A program made the position numbers and the translations under genes. 64,000 bases of DNA from a beta proteobacterium MWH-UniP1 (GTDB lineage: Bacteria > Pseudomonadota > Gammaproteobacteria > Burkholderiales > Burkholderiaceae_A): assembly GCA_036362785.1 (NCBI GenBank), contig CP143625.1:683401-747400 (forward strand). The letters are read 5' to 3'. Of this stretch, positions 8,765-15,685 are shown piece after piece. The notes under the pieces are model-generated. The model ran no database searches and was not told the DNA's origin. It was given only the letters and a program-made list of their open reading frames with translations. Position 1 is the stretch's first letter. Every line of letters starts with the position of its first letter.

Positions 8765-9415
8765 TTATTGTCCCGCTGCATTTGGCCCGTAGGTTTTAAA
8801 TTTATCAAGCACAGCCGACATTTCTGCGTCACTTAATAAAACTGGATCGCCAAGCTGCAGGGCCCGCCAGTATTGCTCGCACAAGCCTTCCACTTCGGCG
8901 GCCACCCGCATGGCATCGCTTAGGTTTTTTCCAATGGCGATCATGCCGTGATTGGCGAGCAAACAAGCCTTGCGATCTTGTAGTGCCTGCACCGCATGGT
9001 TTGAGAGTTCTTGGCTACCGAAGATGGCATAGGGGGCGCAGCGAATGGTGGTGCCACCGGCCACCGCAATCATGTAATGAAAGGGCGGAAGGTCTTTGTG
9101 CAGGCAGGCAAGTGTTGTGGCAAAGGGCGCATGGGTGTGGACCACCGCATGAATTTCAGGCCGTGCCGCGTAGATATCGTGGTGAAAGCGCCATTCGCTG
9201 GATGGGGCAAGCGCGCCGTGCGGCACACCCTTGGCGTCGACTTCCACCATCATGTGAAGGGCAAGCTGGTCGGTTGGCACACCCGATGGCGTGACCAAAA
9301 AAGAGGAGGGTGACATGCGCACCGACACGTTGCCGGAACTGCCACGATTTAACCCCATCGATTCCAACTTTTGCATGGCCTGCAAAATGGCGAGTCGATG
9401 CGAAGCGGTGTTCAT
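8765..9415 (-). CDS. Class II aldolase, probable 5-methylthioribulose-1-phosphate aldolase
   Basis: A 216-residue FucA/AraD-type zinc aldolase. GSSGNVSVR at about 26-34, the metal-ligand pair in VVHTHAPFA and a third His in LLANHGMIA are visible. It resembles fuculose-phosphate aldolase-like proteins rather than MtnB dehydratase, and mtnB, mtnC and mtnD are absent here. Sitting 4 bp after mtnP and upstream of apt and mtnA, it most likely splits 5-methylthioribulose-1-phosphate into dihydroxyacetone phosphate and 2-(methylthio)acetaldehyde, as Ald2 does in the DHAP shunt of Rhodospirillum rubrum and some E. coli. The family and context are seen; the substrate is inferred. Confidence 0.8.
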   Translation of the reverse strand: MNTASHRLAILQAMQKLESMGLNRGSSGNVSVRMSPSSFLVTPSGVPTDQLALHMMVEVDAKGVPHGALAPSSEWRFHHDIYAARPEIHAVVHTHAPFATTLACLHKDLPPFHYMIAVAGGTTIRCAPYAIFGSQELSNHAVQALQDRKACLLANHGMIAIGKNLSDAMRVAAEVEGLCEQYWRALQLGDPVLLSDAEMSAVLDKFKTYGPNAAGQ

Positions 9416-9419
9416 GGTG

Positions 9420-10313
9420 TCAACTGGCTTTGTTCAAAACCCGGCCGGCTACCGCATCTAATTTTTGAAGCATGGCGGGGTCGCGGGCTGCGGGCGGAGT
9501 GATGATGGCGAACTCCAATGCGCTCTGGCAGGCACAGCTGAGGCGGCCTGGGTTCTTGGCCAGTCTGGGAATCGCCGACTGCACCAATTGTTTTGCTTTG
9601 TCGGCATTGGCCGTGAGTACTTGAATGATTTGATCAACGGTCACGCTGTCATGGTCGGGGTGCCAGCAGTCATAGTCGGTCACCATAGCGACCGACGCAT
9701 AGCAGATCTCGGCTTCACGGGCCAGCTTGGCTTCCGGCATATTCGTCATGCCGATCACATCACAGCCCCAGGATCGATAGAGTTCGGACTCTGCCAGACT
9801 GGAAAACTGTGGCCCTTCCATCACCAGGTACGTACCCCCGCGAACAGCAGAAATGCCTGCCTCTTTGGCGGCCTGCTCAATTTGGTCGCCAAGCCGATTG
9901 CAGACCGGGTGGGCCATGGACACATGGGCGACACAACCGGTTGTGAAAAAAGACTTCTGCCGGGCAAAGGTGCGATCAATGAATTGATCCACGATCACAA
10001 AGGTGCCGGGCGTTAAGTGCTCTTGCAGCGAGCCCACCGCACTGACGGAAATAATTTCGGTGACACCCGCACGCTTTAGGGCGTCGATATTGGCCCGGTA
10101 GTTGATCTCGCTTGGCGGTATTTTGTGGCCGCGGCCATGCCGGGGTAAAAACACAAGTTGTTGGCCATTTAGCTCGCCAAAGAGCAACTCATCCGATGGG
10201 GCGCCAAAGGGCGATTCAACTTTTTGCCAACGGGTGTTGGTCAAACCATCAATGTTGTACACGCCACTGCCACCAATAATGCCAATGACAGCCTGTGTGT
10301 TGGTACTTGTCAT
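9420..10313 (-). CDS. mtnP: S-methyl-5'-thioadenosine phosphorylase
   Basis: A 297-residue trimeric purine nucleoside phosphorylase-type enzyme. IGIIGGSGVY at the N-terminus, LPRHGRGHKIPPSEINYRAN, VMEGPQFSS and GCDVIGMTNMPEAKLAREA are MTA-phosphorylase signatures. It converts methylthioadenosine, a by-product of polyamine synthesis, to adenine and 5-methylthioribose-1-phosphate. Adenine passes to Apt, and the sugar phosphate to MtnA and the aldolase encoded downstream. The ATG at 10313 is 47 bp after the TSUP permease gene. Confidence 0.96.
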   Translation of the reverse strand: MTSTNTQAVIGIIGGSGVYNIDGLTNTRWQKVESPFGAPSDELLFGELNGQQLVFLPRHGRGHKIPPSEINYRANIDALKRAGVTEIISVSAVGSLQEHLTPGTFVIVDQFIDRTFARQKSFFTTGCVAHVSMAHPVCNRLGDQIEQAAKEAGISAVRGGTYLVMEGPQFSSLAESELYRSWGCDVIGMTNMPEAKLAREAEICYASVAMVTDYDCWHPDHDSVTVDQIIQVLTANADKAKQLVQSAIPRLAKNPGRLSCACQSALEFAIITPPAARDPAMLQKLDAVAGRVLNKAS

Positions 10314-10360
10314 ACGTTTTGATTAGAAAGAATCGTTAAAAAATCTGGTTGATATTCGCT

Positions 10361-11158
10361 TTAAAAAGCACGCGTGGCCATGTAAAGGGCCAGCAACAAA
10401 AGCATATAGGCAAAGACCCGTTTAAGGGACGTCACCTGCATGCGATGGGCAGTTCTGGCGCCAATCGGTGCTGTCAAAAGCGATGATGCTGATACCGCAA
10501 CCAGTGCTGGTAAATAGATGTAGCCCAGAGAGCCAGCGGGTAGATTGGCTTCGGTGGTGCCGGCCACCACATAGCCCACTAAGCCGCCAGCAGCAATTGG
10601 AAACCCAAGGGCGGCAGAAGTGCCCACGGCCTGGTGCATGACCACGTTGCACCAGGTTAAAAAAGGTGTCGTGATGAAACCACCGCCCGCACCGACCAGG
10701 CTGGAGATAAAGCCGATCAAGGAGCCCATCAAGCCAAGGCCCGTGGAGCCGGGAACATCACGCGATGGCTTTGGTTTCTTACTGCGAAGCATCTGCAAGG
10801 CAGAAAAGCCAACAAACACCGCGAAGAACAGGGCCAACCACGAACTCTTTAGCGCACCGGCAAAGTTGGCGCCGATAAACGTGCCAACGAAGGCACCAAT
10901 GCCCATGGGTTTGGCGATATCCCAACGCACCGCCCCCTTTTTGTGGTGGGCGCGGACACTGGAGAGCGATGTAAACAAAATCGTGGCCAACGATGTGGCA
11001 ATCGCTACCTTCACGATCAGTTCACTGGGAAAGCCATTGAGCGTGAACAGAAAAGTCATAAAGGGCACCAACAGCATGCCGCCGCCAATACCCAGGAGTC
11101 CTGCCATGAATCCGGTCATTGCACCGAGCACAATCAGTGCAATCAGCATGAGTGTCAT
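10361..11158 (-). CDS. TSUP (TauE/SafE) family membrane permease
   Basis: A 265-residue protein of about eight hydrophobic segments. Two internally similar halves carry Gly-rich motifs (LLGIGGGMLLVPFM near residue 21 and LVGAGGGFITTPFL near 152), the signature of the TauE/SafE/TSUP family. Members export or import small organosulfur or carboxylate anions such as sulfite or sulfonates. The substrate here is unknown. Its place between zapA and mtnP on the same strand suggests a link to the sulfur product of methylthioadenosine breakdown, but this is inference. ATG at 11150 is an alternative start. Confidence 0.88.
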   Translation of the reverse strand: MTLMLIALIVLGAMTGFMAGLLGIGGGMLLVPFMTFLFTLNGFPSELIVKVAIATSLATILFTSLSSVRAHHKKGAVRWDIAKPMGIGAFVGTFIGANFAGALKSSWLALFFAVFVGFSALQMLRSKKPKPSRDVPGSTGLGLMGSLIGFISSLVGAGGGFITTPFLTWCNVVMHQAVGTSAALGFPIAAGGLVGYVVAGTTEANLPAGSLGYIYLPALVAVSASSLLTAPIGARTAHRMQVTSLKRVFAYMLLLLALYMATRAF

Positions 11159-11173
11159 GGGCGACTCGTTGGT

Positions 11174-11491
11174 TTAGAAAAGACGCTCTTGGGGTGTTAA
11201 GGCTAGATCTAGCTTGGCGGTGATTTCTGCAATTTTCTTCTCGATCACCGCCTGATCGGCTTGGGAAGAGGAACTGTTGTTGGTTAAGCAATCGCGGGCC
11301 AGTGTCAGTGCTGCCATCACGGCGATTCGATCGGCGGCCTGAAGCTTGCTCTGGGTCTTCACTTGGCGCATGCGGGTATCGACCAGCGAGACACATTCCA
11401 TGAGCAGGGCTTTTTCTTCGGGCTGGCAAGACAGCTGATAGGTTCGATCCAGAATCTGGACATCGAAACGTTCGGCTTTGGATGTGCTCAT
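11174..11491 (-). CDS. zapA: Cell division protein ZapA
   Basis: A 105-residue FtsZ-ring-associated protein. FDVQILDRTYQLSCQPEE at the N-terminus and AADRIAVMAALTLARD in the middle match ZapA, followed by a C-terminal coiled coil that drives tetramer formation. It bundles FtsZ filaments at midcell. In related bacteria zapA is commonly followed by the 6S RNA gene; here the TSUP gene starts only 15 bp after it, leaving no room for 6S RNA. Confidence 0.93.
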   Translation of the reverse strand: MSTSKAERFDVQILDRTYQLSCQPEEKALLMECVSLVDTRMRQVKTQSKLQAADRIAVMAALTLARDCLTNNSSSSQADQAVIEKKIAEITAKLDLALTPQERLF

Positions 11492-11570
11492 GGTGTGGTG
11501 GGCTTAGCGATAGATGGGCTATTTTAGCCCAGCACCCCCGCCCAACCGCACGGTTTCGGCTTACAAAGCC

Positions 11571-12437
11571 TTATTGATTGAGCTGCCGGCGAATTTCTGG
11601 GATGAGTTCACCGGCGGTGCAGCCAATCACGCCCCCAAGCCGCTGGCTCAGGCTGTCTGCTGCCTGACCGTGGATCCGAACTGCGGTAATCGCTGCGGTA
11701 TACGCCAAGGTATCCGCCAAGTTATCCGCCGCGGTGTCAGACACCTTGTCGGAGGTGTCTGACACCGTGTTCTCCATGCCCTGGGCAATCAAGGCACCCA
11801 GAAGGCCAGTCAGCACATCGCCAGTTCCCGCAGTGGCCAAGGCCGGGTTGCCGGTGGTGTTGGTCACCGGGGGCTGACCGGGGGCCTGAATCACCGTGCC
11901 CATGCCCTTGAGCACCACAATCGACTGAAGTTGCTCGTAAAGCTGTGCCGCGGCCTTGTGTCGGTCCGACTGTATCTCGGCCACTGATTGACCAAGCAGT
12001 CGCGCGGCCTCGCCGGGGTGGGGCGTGATCACGGTGGGACTGCTTCGCCTTGCGCATTGGCGCATCAGTGCTGGGTCTTCGGCCATCAGATTCAAGCCAT
12101 CCGCATCAATCACCACCGGGGCCTGTTTGGCGAGCACTTCTTTCAAGATCTGATGGGCTGCGTCGGACTCGCCCAGGCCAGGACCAATACACCAGGTGGT
12201 GATCGGTTTGGATTTGGACTGCGCAAAATCAATCACCATAAGTTCGGGGTGCACGACATCCATGACCAGTCCGTCGTGCAGATTGGGCCGCACGATATAC
12301 ACGCGGCCCGCCCCTGAAAACAACGCAGCTCGGCCGCTTAAAAATGCAGCGCCAACGGTGCCCGCAGCGCCCCCAACAATGCCAACCGCGCCATGGCTGG
12401 CCTTGTTCGAATCGGGGGCACGTTGAAAAATTGGCAT
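11571..12437 (-). CDS. nnrD: ADP-dependent NAD(P)H-hydrate dehydratase, with repeat-derived insert
   Basis: A 288-residue ribokinase-like repair enzyme that dehydrates damaged NADHX/NADPHX. It has the YjeF C-terminal domain only: VIDADGLNLM, VITPHPGEAARLL and the active-site GTGDVLTGLLGA are conserved. The NnrE epimerase half is not fused. Right after GALIAQGME, residues about 223-246 form a low-complexity V-S-D-T/A-D-T stretch encoded by two palindrome copies (11733-11766) plus related sequence; the family continues directly into a helix there. The ATG shares one base with the TAA of prpE, so translation is coupled to the methylcitrate genes. Confidence 0.92.
   Translation of the reverse strand: MPIFQRAPDSNKASHGAVGIVGGAAGTVGAAFLSGRAALFSGAGRVYIVRPNLHDGLVMDVVHPELMVIDFAQSKSKPITTWCIGPGLGESDAAHQILKEVLAKQAPVVIDADGLNLMAEDPALMRQCARRSSPTVITPHPGEAARLLGQSVAEIQSDRHKAAAQLYEQLQSIVVLKGMGTVIQAPGQPPVTNTTGNPALATAGTGDVLTGLLGALIAQGMENTVSDTSDKVSDTAADNLADTLAYTAAITAVRIHGQAADSLSQRLGGVIGCTAGELIPEIRRQLNQ
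11733..11766. repeat. Paired GGTGTCWGACACC palindromes inside nnrD
   Basis: GGTGTCAGACACC at 11733-11745 and GGTGTCTGACACC at 11754-11766 are separated by 8 bases, TTGTCGGA. This is the same spacing as the central loop of the mtnA array, and both loops end in GGA. The flanking 11700-11732 holds further degenerate copies at 12-bp steps. Confidence 0.88.
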
Positions 12438-14338
12438 TAGCTTGGTTTAAGGGCGTTTTTAATTTGTTCCAGCGCGTTGGGATCTTCTAGTGTAGTCAGA
12501 TCGCCAGAATCCCGGCCCTCGGCCAGTGCCTGCATGGAGCGGCGCAGGAGTTTGCCAGAGCGGGTCTTGGGCAGAATAGTGACAAAGTGCACACGCGATG
12601 GCCGTGCAATGGCACCTAACTCATGATCGACGGTGGCCATAATGGCTTTTTCTTCCGCGGTCCGGCCTTCGGGGCTACGAATCCCGTCATTGTTTTTCAG
12701 CACACAAAAGGCCAGGGGCACTTGGCCCTTGAGCGCATCGGCCACACCCACCACCGCCACTTCGGCCACATTGGGGTGGGCCTGAATGGCCTCTTCGATT
12801 TCACGGGTGCCAAGGCGGTGGCCAGCCACGTTAATCACGTCATCGGTGCGGCCCAGGATGAAGTAGTAACCATCTTTGTCACGAATCGCATAGTCAAAGG
12901 TGGAGTAGTACTGCTTGCCGGGCACTGCCGTGAAATAGGTTTTTAAGAAGCGCTCATCATCACCCCAGACGGTTTGTAGACAGCCGGGCGGCAGTGGGGG
13001 TACAGCGCAGAGCATGCCTTTTTCATCGGCACCCACTTCTTTGTAATTAGATTCATGAATGAGCCGCAGATCGTAGCCATAGACTGCAAAGCTTGGGCTA
13101 CCGAATTTCGTGGGTGTGTCTTCAACGCCAGGCTGGGCGGACATGATCGGCCAGCCCGATTCGGTCTGCCAGTAGTTATCAATAATCTTTGCGCCACCCA
13201 GGGCGCTGGATATCCACTTGGCGGTGGGCTCATCGAGCGGTTCACCGGCCAAGAACAGGCGACGCAGGCACTTGGTGTTGTGCTTGGTCATGTAGCTCTG
13301 GTCTTGTTTTTTCAAGACACGTGCTGCGGTGGGTGACGAGAACATGGTGGTCGCCTGGAAGCGCTCCACAATGCTCCACCAGATACCTGGGTCAGGATTG
13401 GTGGGCATGCCTTCGTACACGATGGTGGTGGAACCATTAATCAGCGGCGCATAGACGATATACGAGTGGCCCACCACCCAGCCAATGTCGGACGTGCAGA
13501 AAAACACTTCGCCAGGCTTGCAGTCAAAGATGTGTTTCATCGATGCGGCAAGCGCCACACAGTAGCCGCCCGTGTCACGCTGCACGCCCTTGGGCTTACC
13601 CGTGGTGCCCGATGTGTACAGGATGTATGACGGGTCGGTGGCAAGCATCTCTTCACAGGCAACGGGCCTACCCATGTGTTGCTCGCGAAGGGATTTGTAA
13701 TCGACATCACGGCCATCTACCTGGGTCATCTGGGCCAGGCCACGGTTGACCATCAATACTTTTTTCGGTGGCGTGTGGGCCAGGCTGCAGGCTTCATCCA
13801 CCAAGTGCTTATAGGGCACTTCCTTGCCATTACGCATGCCGGCATCGGCGGAGATCATGACGGTGGGCTGGGCATCGTCAATGCGGGCGGCCAGCGAAGG
13901 TGCAGCAAAGCCACCGAAGACCACCGAGTGAATGGCACCAATTCGCGCGCAGGCCAGCATGGCAAAGATGGCTTCCGCGATCATGGGCATGTAGATCAGC
14001 ACACGGTCGCCGCGCTTCACCCCGAGTGATTGCAGGATAGACGCCATGCACTGGACTTCTTGGTACAGGTCTTTATAAGTGTAGATTTTTTCTTCTTTGA
14101 CCTCGGTGGAGATATAAACCAGGGCTTTTTGATCACCGCGGGTGGCCAGGTGGCGGTCCACGGCGTTATGGCAGAGATTGATTTTTCCACCGACATACCA
14201 CTTGGCAAAGGGTGGGTTGGAGAAGTCTAGAATTTTTTCTGGCGGCGTAAACCAATCAACAAACTTGGCCTGTTCCCCCCAGAAGCCTTCTTTGTCTTTG
14301 ATCGAGCGCTCGTGAAATGCAGCGGTAATGGTGGCCAT
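12437..14338 (-). CDS. prpE: Propionyl-CoA synthetase
   Basis: A 633-residue AMP-forming acyl-CoA synthetase. The adenylate-binding motif YTSGTTGKPKGVQ, the YWQTESGWP segment and the C-terminal TRSGKLLRR with the acetylatable Lys are visible. PrpE is preferred over acetyl-CoA synthetase because of its size and because it closes a complete methylcitrate cluster. It activates propionate to propionyl-CoA. The ATG at 14338 is chosen for the AAGGAGA ribosome binding site just upstream; the longer open frame begins inside prpF. Its stop overlaps the nnrD start by one base. Confidence 0.93.
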   Translation of the reverse strand: MATITAAFHERSIKDKEGFWGEQAKFVDWFTPPEKILDFSNPPFAKWYVGGKINLCHNAVDRHLATRGDQKALVYISTEVKEEKIYTYKDLYQEVQCMASILQSLGVKRGDRVLIYMPMIAEAIFAMLACARIGAIHSVVFGGFAAPSLAARIDDAQPTVMISADAGMRNGKEVPYKHLVDEACSLAHTPPKKVLMVNRGLAQMTQVDGRDVDYKSLREQHMGRPVACEEMLATDPSYILYTSGTTGKPKGVQRDTGGYCVALAASMKHIFDCKPGEVFFCTSDIGWVVGHSYIVYAPLINGSTTIVYEGMPTNPDPGIWWSIVERFQATTMFSSPTAARVLKKQDQSYMTKHNTKCLRRLFLAGEPLDEPTAKWISSALGGAKIIDNYWQTESGWPIMSAQPGVEDTPTKFGSPSFAVYGYDLRLIHESNYKEVGADEKGMLCAVPPLPPGCLQTVWGDDERFLKTYFTAVPGKQYYSTFDYAIRDKDGYYFILGRTDDVINVAGHRLGTREIEEAIQAHPNVAEVAVVGVADALKGQVPLAFCVLKNNDGIRSPEGRTAEEKAIMATVDHELGAIARPSRVHFVTILPKTRSGKLLRRSMQALAEGRDSGDLTTLEDPNALEQIKNALKPS

Positions 14339-14370
14339 GCTTGTCTCCTTGAGCTTTGTTTTTGTAAAGC

Positions 14371-15570
14371 TTATGTCACATGCAGTACATCGCCGGGAAC
14401 CCGGACCCATCCTTCCATCAGAATTCTTGCGCTACGGCTCATGATCACTTTGGTCACAGTCCACTCACCATTGGTGTGTTGGGCCTGCGCCCCCACCCGC
14501 AATGTTCCGGATGGATGCCCAAAGCGTACTGCCTGCCGTTCCACACCGCCAGCGGCAATGTTGACTAGCGTACCGGGGATTGCCGCGGCCGTGCCGATCG
14601 CCACCGAAGCCGTGCCCATCATGGCGTGATGAAGCTTGCCCATCGACAGTGCGCGGACCAATAGATCAATGTCTTGTGCCTTGACGGTTTTTCCGCTGGA
14701 AGCCACGTAGTCGCGCGGCTTGGCAACAAAGGCCACCTTGGGCGTGTGCTGGCGTGTGGCGGCTTCGGACACATCTTTGATCAGACCCATCTTCACCGAA
14801 CCATGGGCGCGAATCGTTTCGAACATGGCCAGCGCCTTGGGATCGTTGTTGATCTGGTCTTGTAATTCGCAGCCGGTGTAGCCAATCGCTTCGGCATTTA
14901 CAAAGATGGTGGGAATGCCAGCGTTAATCATGGTGGCCTGCAATTGGCCAACGCCGGGTACATTCAGCGTATCGATCAGATTACCCGTGGGAAACATGGC
15001 CCCACCCACACCATCTTCTTCGGCAGCCGGATCAATAAATTCGATCTGCACTTCAGCGGCAGGGAAGGTCACGCCGTCTAACTCAAAGTCACCGGTCTCT
15101 TGGACTTCGCCATTGGTGATTGGCACATGGCCGATGATGGTCTTGCCAATATTGGCCTGCCAGATGCGAACGACTGCAATGCCGTTTTGCGGCACACGGG
15201 CGGGGTCGACTAAGCCGTTGCGAACGGCAAAGGGACCCACCGCTGCAGATAGATTGCCGCAGTTGCCGCTCCAGTCGACAAAGGCCTTGTCAATCGAGAC
15301 CTGGCCAAACAGATAGTCCACATCATGATCGGGCCTGGTGCTCTTAGAGAGAATCACCGCCTTGCTGGTGCTGGAGCTGCCATTGCCCATGCCGTCGATC
15401 TGTTTGCTATAGGGGTCTGGGCTGCCAATCACACGCAACAGAATTGCATCGCGCACAGCACCGGGCTGTTGGGCTGCTGCGGGCAGGTCTTCCAAACGAA
15501 AGAAGACGCCTTTGCTTGTGCCGCCACGCATATAAGTGGCCGGAATTTTAATTTGCGGGGAATGGGTCAT
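14371..15570 (-). CDS. prpF: 2-methylaconitate cis-trans isomerase PrpF
   Basis: A 399-residue enzyme of the diaminopimelate-epimerase fold. IPATYMRGGTSKGVFF at the N-terminus is the PrpF signature, and DWSGNCGNLSAA holds a typical loop of the family. It isomerises trans-2-methylaconitate to the cis form after AcnD. The ATG at 15570 fits the usual N-terminus; a GTG at 15603 inside a palindrome copy would add 11 repeat-encoded residues and seems less likely. No strong ribosome binding site is seen for either. Confidence 0.93.
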   Translation of the reverse strand: MTHSPQIKIPATYMRGGTSKGVFFRLEDLPAAAQQPGAVRDAILLRVIGSPDPYSKQIDGMGNGSSSTSKAVILSKSTRPDHDVDYLFGQVSIDKAFVDWSGNCGNLSAAVGPFAVRNGLVDPARVPQNGIAVVRIWQANIGKTIIGHVPITNGEVQETGDFELDGVTFPAAEVQIEFIDPAAEEDGVGGAMFPTGNLIDTLNVPGVGQLQATMINAGIPTIFVNAEAIGYTGCELQDQINNDPKALAMFETIRAHGSVKMGLIKDVSEAATRQHTPKVAFVAKPRDYVASSGKTVKAQDIDLLVRALSMGKLHHAMMGTASVAIGTAAAIPGTLVNIAAGGVERQAVRFGHPSGTLRVGAQAQHTNGEWTVTKVIMSRSARILMEGWVRVPGDVLHVT

Positions 15571-15591
15571 GAGTGTTGGGCTTATCGGCTT

Positions 15592-15665
15592 GGTGTCAGA
15601 CACCGGTTTTCAACGGCGAGGTGTCAATCCAAGGTGTCAGACACCCAAAAGCGGTGTCTGACACC
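15592..15665. repeat. Three GGTGTCWGACACC palindromes between acnD and prpF
   Basis: Perfect copies at 15592-15604, 15633-15645 and 15653-15665, with a partial GGTGTCAATCC at 15620. The last two are 7 bases apart and could fold into one long hairpin. They fill the short gap between two genes of one operon, so they may act in the mRNA. Confidence 0.88.
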
Positions 15666-15685
15666 TTGCAGTTGATTTCGTGCAT

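Noticed and set aside
8765-9415. Calling the class II aldolase MtnB (methylthioribulose-1-phosphate dehydratase)
   Set aside because: The metal-site and C-terminal segments look like FucA/Ald2-type aldolases, and mtnC and mtnD, which MtnB needs downstream, are absent.
9465-10016. Plus-strand frame of 183 residues opposite mtnP
   Set aside because: Low-quality composition and complete overlap with the clear mtnP gene.
11158-11174. 6S RNA gene expected downstream of zapA
   Set aside because: Only 15 bp separate zapA from the next gene, so the RNA cannot be here.
10620-11177. Plus-strand frame of 185 residues opposite the TSUP permease
   Set aside because: It is Lys/Pro-rich antisense of a membrane protein, without motifs of its own.
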